From Magnetovibrio sp. (GTDB lineage: Bacteria > Pseudomonadota > Alphaproteobacteria > Rhodospirillales > Magnetovibrionaceae): DNA of 8,651 bases. Position numbers and translations under genes: made by a program. Below the pieces are notes generated by a model. The model saw nothing but the letters and a program-made list of their open reading frames with translations. It ran no database searches and was not told the origin of the DNA. Shown one piece after another: positions 1 to 6,411 of this stretch. The DNA lies in NCBI GenBank assembly GCA_016763255.1, contig JAESUA010000273.1, positions 1 to 8,651 on the forward strand, read 5' to 3'. Within the stretch, counting starts at the first letter, position 1. Every line of letters starts with the position of its first letter.

Positions 1-4
1 TGAA

Positions 5-26
5 TGAGGTATCACCAGAATTCACA
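5..26 (+). repeat. Left copy of imperfect inverted repeat flanking the ATPase gene
   Basis: Read on the minus strand, positions 26 down to 5 match plus-strand 1648-1669 at 17 of 22 positions. The match includes an unbroken 9-base core TGTGAATTC and an unbroken TACCT. A related direct copy of the inner part, GGTGTTCCCAGAATTC, lies at 150-165 (13 of 16 identical to 8-23). The placement at both edges of the AT-rich ATPase segment suggests element ends. The GAATTC core is simple enough that a chance match is possible. The sequence left of position 1 is not available, so target duplications cannot be checked. Confidence 0.4.
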
Positions 27-49
27 GCCCTAGTATTAAGTAAACTGTC

Positions 50-129
50 ACGTAATTCCCACCGTAATTCACCGTAATTCCCGTCACCGTAATTCACCGT
101 AATTCCCACCGTATTTCCCACCGTAATTC
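50..129. repeat. Cluster of degenerate ~10-bp repeats, unit ACCGTAATTC
   Basis: Six copies of ACCGTAATTC (one with a T for A change) start at 61, 71, 86, 96, 108 and 120, and a shorter copy ACGTAATTC lies at 50-58. The steps between starts are 10, 15, 10, 12 and 12 bp, so the units fall roughly one helical turn apart. Some copies abut and others are separated by CC or CCGTC. No gene is needed to explain the tract. The segment just before it, TTAAGTAAACTGTCAC (36-51), resembles to my memory sequence found near REP-associated transposases, but that cannot be confirmed here. The repeats could be a mobile-element remnant or a multi-site protein-binding array. Confidence 0.85.
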
Positions 130-337
130 CGGGTTGATAATTTGAGTGTGGTGTTCCCAGAATTCGCCAATGTGTGGTTGTTGCGGGGGGAAGGGGCGCG
201 ATGGGCTGAACTTGCGTCGTTTGTTAGTGAATAAAATGCACCCCCAGCTTATGGTGTGGTCTCACGTCAACACTAATAAGTAAGTATGGCCTGTGGTCAT
301 ATATTATATTTATGTATTCTCAGGAGGTGCTATTTTT
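130..337. other. Upstream region of the ATPase gene
   Basis: No gene is apparent here. It holds one copy of the GGTGTTCCCAGAATTC motif (150-165) related to 8-23. It also holds the leader of the ATPase gene, with a TATATT hexamer at 305-310 that could serve as a -10 element, though no convincing -35 lies 16-18 bp before it. A strong ribosome binding site AGGAGGTG lies at 322-329. The track contains several G-rich and C-rich runs (such as the G6 near 184-189) but no stable hairpin that I could identify. Confidence 0.4.
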
Positions 338-1621
338 ATGAAATCATATACAACATCAGCGGTTTTCGGCATTGCTCGAGACATTCCCGTTAATTATGTA
401 ACTCGAGATAATGTGGATGGCGCACTCGTCAACAATCTTACGCGTGATAAACATGTCGTTATTTATGGCAGCTCCAAGCAAGGTAAAACATGTCTAAGAA
501 AACATTGCCTTCAAGAGGAGGATTATATCACTGTAACGTGCAGCAACCGTTGGGATCTAGGTGACCTTCATTCGTCTATCCTCAAAATGGCTGGATATGA
601 ATTAGAGCTACAGAAAACGAAAACGGTATCTGGAAAGCAAAAAGTTTCCGCTAAGTTTGGAGTAAGTATTAAAGCTCCGGGCATTGGTGAAATTGGTGGT
701 GAACTTGGCTCCGTAAATGATGATGGTAAGTCATCAACAGTTACCTCTTCGAATCTAGAGTTAGATGTATATGATGCAAATGATATAATTAACGCTCTTA
801 AGGTGATTGAATTTGTACAATATATTGTACTAGAGGATTTTCACTATCTGCCAAATGATGTTCAAAAAGACTTTGCCATTGCTTTGAAGGCCTTCCATGA
901 ATCTTCGGAGCTATGTTTCATCATTGTGGGTGTCTGGCTTGAGGAAAACAGGTTAATTCAATTTAATGGTGATTTAACTGGGCGGGTAATCGCAATTAAT
1001 GCTGATAAGTGGTCCGATGAAGATCTTCGTGAAGTTGTTGGAAATGGTGAGAAACTATTAAACGTCACCTTTGATGGTGCATTCATAAAGGACCTTATAT
1101 CAGGTTCATTTGAAAGCGTAGCAATCGTTCAGGAAGCCTGCCACAACGCGTGTATTCGCCATGATATAAACCATACTCAGAAGACACTAACTAAAGTTGG
1201 CAACGGATTAGATGCAAGGACGTTGATACAAGAAGTAGTTAATGCGCAATCTGGGAGATATTTCGGGTTTATCACTCATTTTGCCAGCGGATTTCAAGAA
1301 ACACGGCTAGAAATGCATAATTGGATATTATATCCAGTACTCATCGCCACCCCCCAAGAATTAGAGGAAGGGCTCAGGCTTACTAGTCTCAATAAAACGA
1401 TTAAGGACAAGCACCCTGGCGATAAGTGGAATCCTGGTAATTTGACACAGGCCTTGCAATCTACAGCTTCTCTTCAAGTTAAGAAGGGTACCGTTCCAAT
1501 TATACTTGATTATGATCAAACTAAAACAAACCTTAACGTTGTTGACCGTGGGTTTCTGATTTGGCTTGAATACCAAGAGCGTGAGGAGTTGCTCAGCCAG
1601 AACGAGTTGCCCATCCAATAG
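338..1621 (+). CDS. P-loop (AAA/STAND-like) ATPase of unknown role
   Basis: This 427-residue protein is a probable nucleoside-triphosphatase. I start it at the ATG at 338, because AGGAGGTG (322-329) sits 8 nt upstream; an in-frame ATG at 293 would add 15 hydrophobic residues without a good binding site. Walker A is GSSKQGKT (residues 44-51). A Walker B-like strand YIVLEDFHYL occupies 162-171. Farther on, a hydrophobic strand ending FIIVGVW resembles sensor 1, followed by GDLTGR, whose arginine could act on a neighbouring subunit. A glycine-rich insert (about residues 95-125) separates the Walker motifs. The C-terminal ~90 residues (about 340-427) look like a winged-helix fold, which would suit DNA binding or signalling. 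No signal peptide or membrane segment is visible. Base composition is clearly more AT-rich than the sulfur genes, implying horizontal transfer. There is no operon partner. A defence or mobile-element regulatory role is conceivable but unproven. Confidence 0.8.
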   Translation: MKSYTTSAVFGIARDIPVNYVTRDNVDGALVNNLTRDKHVVIYGSSKQGKTCLRKHCLQEEDYITVTCSNRWDLGDLHSSILKMAGYELELQKTKTVSGKQKVSAKFGVSIKAPGIGEIGGELGSVNDDGKSSTVTSSNLELDVYDANDIINALKVIEFVQYIVLEDFHYLPNDVQKDFAIALKAFHESSELCFIIVGVWLEENRLIQFNGDLTGRVIAINADKWSDEDLREVVGNGEKLLNVTFDGAFIKDLISGSFESVAIVQEACHNACIRHDINHTQKTLTKVGNGLDARTLIQEVVNAQSGRYFGFITHFASGFQETRLEMHNWILYPVLIATPQELEEGLRLTSLNKTIKDKHPGDKWNPGNLTQALQSTASLQVKKGTVPIILDYDQTKTNLNVVDRGFLIWLEYQEREELLSQNELPIQ

Positions 1622-1647
1622 CATAAGGTTTTTAGGGCATTGAGAAT

Positions 1648-1669
1648 TGTGAATTCCGAGGGTACCTTA
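1648..1669 (+). repeat. Right copy of imperfect inverted repeat flanking the ATPase gene
   Basis: This is the partner of 5-26 in inverted orientation (17 of 22 positions, with core TGTGAATTC). It begins 27 nt after the ATPase stop codon. The core overlaps a small perfect dyad, GAATT-GTG-AATTC (1644-1656). Together with the left copy it encloses the repeat cluster and the ATPase gene in about 1.65 kb. The enclosed protein is not a recognisable transposase, so if this is an element it would be non-autonomous or moved by another enzyme. Confidence 0.4.
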
Positions 1670-1702
1670 ACTTATTCATGATGGAATACCGTCAAGACGT
1701 GG

Positions 1703-1725
1703 ATGCCCGGGGCAGGTCCGGGCAT
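1703..1725. repeat. Dispersed-type intergenic palindrome (8-bp stem)
   Basis: ATGCCCGG (1703-1710) and CCGGGCAT (1718-1725) form a perfect 8-bp stem around the loop GGCAGGT. It is preceded by GTCAAGACGTGG (1691-1702). The combination of GTCAAGACGTGG and CCCGGGCAT-type arms is one I recall as a very frequent intergenic repeat in alphaproteobacteria. It has no T-run, so it is not a canonical terminator for the ATPase gene, although it could act as a transcript-stabilising or termination-assisting structure. Confidence 0.7.
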
Positions 1726-1789
1726 GATTGAGTATGGGGCGTGGCTATCTAAGGGGCGGTTACGCCGTGGCTCCCAGCCTTGATAGACC

Positions 1790-1817
1790 TTGCATCAATG
1801 TTATCACATATGTAATA
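1790..1817 (+). promoter_or_regulatory. Candidate promoter and operator of the toxin-antitoxin pair
   Basis: TTGCAT (1790-1795) and TGTAAT (1811-1816) could be -35 and -10 hexamers, although the 15-bp spacer is short. Overlapping the -10 is a near-perfect 16-bp dyad (1802-1817) centred on ACATATGT (1806-1813), with one mismatched pair. AbrB-type antitoxins often repress their own operon by binding a dyad in the promoter, so this is a reasonable autoregulatory operator. The promoter and operator are inferred from position and pattern only. Confidence 0.4.
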
Positions 1818-1849
1818 CTTTGGTGGTGTAAGAGCTAAGGATAGGGCCG

Positions 1850-2074
1850 ATGACAGTTTTGAAGTTGAAAGCGGTGGGCAATTCCACTGGGGTGATTTTG
1901 CCTAAGGATATACTGGCGAAGCTGGGTGTTGAGCGGGGCGATGAGTTGTTTGTGGTCGAGGGACCTGACGGCATTACGCTGAGTCCTTATGATCCTGAAT
2001 TTGAACGGCAAATGGACGGCGCACGCAAGATCATGAAAAAACGCCGCAATGTTTTGCGCGCGTTGGCCCAATGA
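1850..2074 (+). CDS. AbrB/MazE/SpoVT-family antitoxin
   Basis: This is a 74-residue protein whose first ~45 residues form a swapped-hairpin AbrB DNA-binding domain. The typical pattern is visible: KLKAVGNSTGVILPKDIL, then LGVERGDELFV and a glycine turn before ITLSP. Such proteins bind operator DNA as dimers, and their charged C-terminal tail (here about 46-74, rich in R and K) wraps around and neutralises the partner toxin. The ATG at 1850 is preceded by TAAGGAT (1836-1842). The gene lies 41 nt upstream of a Doc-like toxin gene in the same direction, a pairing known for this antitoxin class. Family identification is strong; neutralisation of this specific toxin is inferred from the gene order. 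Confidence 0.88.
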   Translation: MTVLKLKAVGNSTGVILPKDILAKLGVERGDELFVVEGPDGITLSPYDPEFERQMDGARKIMKKRRNVLRALAQ

Positions 2075-2115
2075 GTTGTCCAAGTGAGGCTGATTAGATG
2101 AATTTGAGCTGAGCC

Positions 2116-2505
2116 ATGGCCTGGGTTTGGATCGATCCGCACGTGGTGCGCGCCGTGCATCTCGAACAAATTGCCGAACACGGTGGCGCGCCCGGTGTCA
2201 GAGACGAAGGTTTGTTGGCCTCCGCGCTCAGCCGTCCCCGCAATCAGGCCGCGTATGCAAAATCGGACGTCGCCGCATTGGCTGCCGCGTATGGATATGG
2301 CCTTGCGCGTAATCATCCTTTTGTCCCCATTGACGACGGAAACAAGCGCACCTGCTTGGTGGCGATGGAACTGTTTTTGGCGCTCAACGGCTTTGAGCTG
2401 CGCGCCGATGATGTGACGTGCGTGCAAACCATAATGAGCCTCGCCGATGGAAGCTTGTCCGAAGCCGAATTGGCCGCATGGCTCAGGCAAAACATAAGTG
2501 CCTGA
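2116..2505 (+). CDS. doc: Doc-like (death-on-curing, Fic fold) toxin
   Basis: This 129-residue protein has the length and sequence of the Doc branch of the Fic family. Doc toxins transfer phosphate to elongation factor Tu and stop translation. The N-terminal WIDPHVVRAVHLEQIAEHGG and RDEGLLASALSRP blocks are characteristic. The active-site motif is at residues 67-79: H67-P-F, then V-P-I-D, then D74-G-N-K-R-T. The usual form has one residue between HPF and DGNKR, so three extra residues (P-I-D type) are present. This may change or weaken activity. An in-frame TGA at 2110-2112 rules out an earlier start, and the ribosome binding site is weak, as is common for a toxin translated after its antitoxin. 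The gene ends 4 nt before a strong terminator. Confidence 0.9.
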   Translation: MAWVWIDPHVVRAVHLEQIAEHGGAPGVRDEGLLASALSRPRNQAAYAKSDVAALAAAYGYGLARNHPFVPIDDGNKRTCLVAMELFLALNGFELRADDVTCVQTIMSLADGSLSEAELAAWLRQNISA

Positions 2506-2509
2506 ACAA

Positions 2510-2539
2510 AAACGGCGAAGCCTTGAGGCTCCGCCGTTT
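2510..2539. terminator. Bidirectional rho-independent terminator
   Basis: AAACGGCG (2510-2517) pairs with CGCCGTTT (2532-2539), and AGCC (2519-2522) with GGCT (2527-2530), around a TTGA loop with one internal A/C mismatch. Downstream on the plus strand is TTGTTTT; on the minus strand the mirrored A-rich stretch gives a T-rich tail. It sits between the convergent doc gene and hdrB and can end transcription from both sides. Confidence 0.85.
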
Positions 2540-2578
2540 GTTGTTTTAGCCGATCTGAAAAACTTAAAGTCCGAGCGC

Positions 2579-3478
2579 TTATTTGGCCATGGCTTTGAGT
2601 TTGTCTGCGGGGATGATGTTTTGGTGTAGGGCGGCGTCTTTTTTGCTGTCCAGGCCCATGGCGACGGCGAGCAATTGGGTGTGGAACACCACCGGGATGT
2701 TAAAATCCGTGCCGTATTTTTTGTTGATCGCGTCTTGATACATTTCGACGTTGGTTTGGCAAAGCGGGCACGGCGTGGCGATCACGTCGGCTTGTTTTTC
2801 TTTGGCCTCACTCAAAATCTTATGCATCAAATGCAGGGTCTGTTCGGGCTTCATCACCGCGACCGAACCGCCGCAGCACGAGGTGGCGTTTTCAAAATCC
2901 ACCGCCTCGGCGCCGGATGCCTTGATGAAGTCATCGAGGAAGCTGGGGTGGTCGTATTCGGAATAATCGCCACCGCGCTCGGTGCCCGCGAACGGACGCA
3001 CGGTTTGACAGCCGATGTAGCCCGCGACCTTGAGACCTTCGAGCGGATTGGACACCTGTGCTTTGATGGCGTCCATGCCGACATCGTTAACCAGCACTTC
3101 GCAGGCATGGCGCACATGCAACGAGCCATCGTAAGATTTGCCCGCCGCAGCCAAGGCTTCGTTGAGGTCGGCCCGAGATTGTTCGTTGTCGCGGATTTCT
3201 TCGTTGGTGGCGTGGGTGTTGAGGTAACACGCCGCGCACGCGGTCATCACGTCTTGGTCGCCTTGCTCTTTGGCCTGGGCCAAATTGCGTGCTGACAAAG
3301 CCGCGGTGGGCAAATGGCCGGCGGCCAAGTCACCCACGGATGCGCCGCAACAGTTCCAATCGGAAATGTCTTCGAGCTCAAAGCCCAATTTGGCCATCAC
3401 CGCACGGGTTGAAGTGTCGAGATGGACGCCGCTGCCCTCAGAAGAACAACCGGGATAGAAGGTAAATTTCTTGCCCAT
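2579..3478 (-). CDS. hdrB: Heterodisulfide reductase-like subunit B
   Basis: This 299-residue protein is an HdrB-type subunit with two cysteine-rich CCG domains. Domain 1 has C11, C43-C44 in NCCGAS, and C81-A-A-C84. Domain 2 has C157, C201-C202 in SCCGGS, and C237-P-L-C240. In methanogen HdrB these motifs bind noncubane [4Fe-4S] clusters and catalyse disulfide cleavage. No membrane segment or signal peptide is seen, so it should be cytoplasmic. The ATG at 3478 follows a purine-rich AAGGGGGAG and lies 3 nt after hdrC, so the two are co-transcribed and probably form an HdrCB unit. Next to qmoAB it likely passes electrons between the Qmo flavoproteins and a thiol/disulfide or quinone-side partner. 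The substrate is unknown. It is the last gene of the operon. Confidence 0.93.
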   Translation of the reverse strand: MGKKFTFYPGCSSEGSGVHLDTSTRAVMAKLGFELEDISDWNCCGASVGDLAAGHLPTAALSARNLAQAKEQGDQDVMTACAACYLNTHATNEEIRDNEQSRADLNEALAAAGKSYDGSLHVRHACEVLVNDVGMDAIKAQVSNPLEGLKVAGYIGCQTVRPFAGTERGGDYSEYDHPSFLDDFIKASGAEAVDFENATSCCGGSVAVMKPEQTLHLMHKILSEAKEKQADVIATPCPLCQTNVEMYQDAINKKYGTDFNIPVVFHTQLLAVAMGLDSKKDAALHQNIIPADKLKAMAK

Positions 3479-3481
3479 GAT

Positions 3482-4096
3482 TTATGCTCCCCCTTCATGG
3501 CGTGCTTGAATTTCGACCGCCTTCTCTAAGATCGCTTTGAGCTCGCCACGGTTTTTGGTCTTGTGTGGCATGCCGATGTGCATGCGCTTGGTTTTCAACA
3601 TGCCCAGCGCAATCTTCAAGTTGGCGAGGCTCTTTTTGATGCCTTCGACAAAGCCTGCGGAGAAGAAGTACAAGGTCGGGACAAGACGTTCATCGGTCTT
3701 GCCAAATGTGGTCACCGACCACCAAAACGCATCGGCGAAGCGGGCATTGGCGACGTCTTTTTTGTCTTGGTAGCCTTCTTGAATGGCGAGGCGGCCAAGG
3801 CCGTGCAGGATGTATTTGACCGGCACTTCACGCGGGCAGCGCACCACGCAGTTGTAACAACTGACGCACTGGAAGAAGGAATTGGATTTCAGCACCGCTT
3901 CCTTCATGCCCGCGCGCACCATCATAAAGATTTTGCGCGGGCCCAGGTCCATCTGATCGCTGAGCGGGCATGAGCCGGAGCACACCCCGCACTGCATGCA
4001 CATGTTCATGCGATCGCCGCCGTCGATGTTGTCGCGCACCCAGCGGGCGAACGACAAGTCGTATTTTTTGGTGGGAGTCGGAGAAACTGCATTCAT
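3482..4096 (-). CDS. hdrC: Heterodisulfide reductase-like subunit C (2x[4Fe-4S])
   Basis: This 204-residue protein has two ferredoxin-type motifs: C33-x2-C36-x2-C39-x3-C43-P and C77-x2-C80-x2-C83-x3-C87-P. They should bind two [4Fe-4S] clusters that wire electrons to HdrB. The remainder is mainly helical. A moderately hydrophobic stretch (about 145-175) is amphipathic rather than a clear membrane span. QmoC of typical Qmo complexes has a similar HdrC-like front half fused to a membrane cytochrome-b-type half. Here the membrane half is absent, so this is a free HdrC. It lies 3 nt downstream of qmoB and 3 nt upstream of hdrB. An alternative name would be a truncated QmoC, but the adjacent hdrB and the complete C-terminal end argue against that. 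Confidence 0.9.
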   Translation of the reverse strand: MNAVSPTPTKKYDLSFARWVRDNIDGGDRMNMCMQCGVCSGSCPLSDQMDLGPRKIFMMVRAGMKEAVLKSNSFFQCVSCYNCVVRCPREVPVKYILHGLGRLAIQEGYQDKKDVANARFADAFWWSVTTFGKTDERLVPTLYFFSAGFVEGIKKSLANLKIALGMLKTKRMHIGMPHKTKNRGELKAILEKAVEIQARHEGGA

Positions 4097-4099
4097 GAC

Positions 4100-6390
4100 C
4101 TAAAACCCCTTAAACGGATTGAGACCGATGACATCGATGTTGGCGACAAAATCGTCGATCAGCTTGCCGACCTTGGCCGAGTCTGAGATCGCGACTTCCA
4201 TGGTCTGAACCCGTTCGGGTTCCAACATCATGGAGCTCAATGTTTCTTCGATTTTGCCCATGCGTTCTTTGGCCAGGGCCGAACCCTTGATGAAGTGACA
4301 CTGGTAATCATCGCCGGACTTGCAGCCCATCAAGGTCACCCCGTCATAGCCCTTCGACAGACCTTCGGAGACGTTCAGCAAGCTGACCGAACCCAAGCAG
4401 CGCACCGGAATGATGCGCACCATGGCCGAGAAGGTGTGGCGGTTGATGCCCGCCATATCCAGCGCCGGGTAAGCATCGTTTTCGCATGCCAAAAGCAAGA
4501 TGCGGGGCTTTTCCTCAAACTCGTCGGGAATTTCGCAGGCTGAGGCCATCTGGTTGATCATGTCAACGGAATAGTTGTCGAACGAGATGGTGCGCACTGG
4601 ACAAGCGCCCATGCAGGTGCCGCAACGACGGCAACGCGATGGGTTCAAGATCGGATAACCGTCTTCTTGTTCGTCGATGGCGCCGAACGGGCATTCCACC
4701 GTGCAACGACGACATTTGTGCACTGATCCAAGCCGAATTTCGGATACGACAGATCGCCGACCCGCGGGTGAACCGCCCGGCCTTCGCGCACGTTGTTGAC
4801 CGCCTGAATGACCTTCAACACCGCCCCGCCGGCATCCAATTGGGCCTCACCCATGTCCATGGGACGGCGCACCGGACCGGCGGTGTAGATGCCGGTACGA
4901 CGGGTTTCGTAGGGGAAGCAGATGTAGTGGCTGTCGGAAAATCCATCGGCCAACATCGGGATGTGCGGCCCTTGGCGATATTGCAGGTTGAGGATCGACG
5001 CCCCTTGCGGCACTTCGCTTTCTGGGCGTTCAATCGGTGCCGGGGCTTGGACGCCTTCCTTATAACCCGCGACTTCGATCGGGCTATTGGGGTTGATGTC
5101 GTCCTTGGAATAGATCGCCTGTTCGGCGGAGATTTCCGTGGTCGGCAGATCGACGTTGGTGGAGTTTGGCACCATGCCGGTGGCCAGCACCACCATGTCC
5201 AAACCTTCCATGGGAATGTCGTCGCCGATCAATTCGTCATGATAGGTGACGGTGAGGTCAGCGCCCACGCCGCTCACCTTGCCCTTGACGAAGATGACGC
5301 CTTTTTCCTGCGCCGAACGGTAGAACTCTTCCGCCGTGCCGGGGGTGCGCAACTCGTCAAAGATGACGTAGCACATGACGTCCGGGTCGGCTTCGATCAG
5401 CTGCATGGCGTGCTTGATGGACTGCGAACAACACACCGAAGAACAATACGGCAGGTGGGCCGGATCGCGAGACCCCGCGCACTGCACAAAGGCCACGGTC
5501 TTGGGCGCTTTGCCATCGGATTTGCGGGTCACCGGGCCTTGAGCAAACATGCCTTCCAGCTCGACATTGGTGACCACGTCGGGCGATGCGCCGTAACCGA
5601 GATGCCCCAGCTTGGTGGCATCGTAAGGCCGCCAGCCGGTGGCGACGACGATGCCGCCGACCAGATCTTGGGTCTCGGTGCCGCCTTGGCTGAACTTGAT
5701 GGTGAACTGTCCCGGCATGCCGGATGTTTCCGCGACAACGGTGTTGAGCATCACGGTGATGTTGGCGTCGCCGTTGACCTGTTCGATCAGCGCCGGAACC
5801 GGGTTGTCTTGAGGTTCGCGGTAAGGCGCGTCGTCGGGATTGACCTTGGACCAATTGGCGATCATGCCGCCAAGCTTGTCGGAGCGTTCGACCAAAATCG
5901 ACTTGGCACCGGCTTTGGAGGCTTCGATCGCCGCGCTCATGCCGACAAAACCGCCGCCGACCACCAAGACGATTTCGGAAAATTCGCCTTCGGCACCCGA
6001 TGTCGGCAAATTGGTCAAAGCCGCCTGGGTGATGCCCATGCGAACCTGATCGTCGGCCATCATCTGGGTGTCTTCTACGCCCGGAGGCTGACACCAGACC
6101 ACTTGTTCGCGCAGGTTTGTGCGGATCACGTTGATGCCGTCAAACTGGAACTTTTCGGTCATCACGCGTTGTGAACAGGCCGCGATCACGGCTGAATTGA
6201 TGGCGTTATCCGCCATGTCGGCTTTGAGCAATTCGAGGCCCGCTGCGGAACAAAATGCGTTGTGTTGAATGCAGGTGGCGGCTTTCATTTCGCCGGTGGC
6301 GAGGCCTGCGGTGGCATCCATATCAATGGAGTCACCAATGCCGCAACCGCTGCACAGGTAAACGCCGATTTTTTTTTCTTCGTCAGACAT
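4100..6390 (-). CDS. qmoB: QmoB, HdrA/MvhD-type flavin iron-sulfur protein, interrupted by a frameshift
   Basis: QmoB is the larger HdrA-like subunit of the quinone-interacting oxidoreductase that partners APS reductase. The N-terminal part has C13-x2-C16, then an FAD-binding GGGFVG (145-150). The HdrA cluster signature follows at 304-321: QCAGSRD and YCSSVCC with C304, C316, C320 and C321. Two ferredoxin motifs and a C-terminal MvhD/FlpD-like domain (LLACEND, PVRCLGS, MGCKSGDDYQC) follow. The frame breaks at residue 558. The first frame reads D-Q-C-T and then runs on to a spurious stop near 4645; the correct continuation K-C-R-R-C-T-V-E-C-P is one base out of phase, starting at 4717. Adding one A to the AAA run (minus strand, 4715-4717) restores 763 residues, near the family length. 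An A9 run encodes residues 5-8. The ATG at 6390 follows GGGGGAG. Confidence 0.9.
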
Positions 6391-6411
6391 TCTTTAATTT
6401 CTCCCCCGGCC

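Noticed and set aside
3..77. Open frame running in from the left edge and ending with TAA at 75-77 (…LVLSKLSRNSHRNSP)
   Set aside because: It could be the tail of an upstream gene, but its last residues are simply the translation of the ACCGTAATTC repeats, and only 24 codons are visible. No family can be assigned.
50..129. CRISPR array
   Set aside because: Units are only about 10 bp and almost contiguous, without unique spacers of 25-40 bp and without cas genes.
305..310. TATATT as a firm -10 promoter of the ATPase gene
   Set aside because: No acceptable -35 hexamer lies 16-18 bp upstream, so it is mentioned only as a weak possibility.
4100..4723. Separate 207-residue iron-sulfur protein starting at GTG 4723
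   Set aside because: The GTG arises from the frameshifted Q-C-T codons of qmoB, and the first ferredoxin motif would lose its leading cysteine. It is better read as the C-terminal part of qmoB, not an independent gene.
4639..6174. Long 511-codon open frame on the plus strand opposite qmoB
   Set aside because: It is antisense to a gene with clear family motifs, rich in H, R and D as expected for a shadow frame in GC-rich DNA, and has no recognisable domain or binding site.
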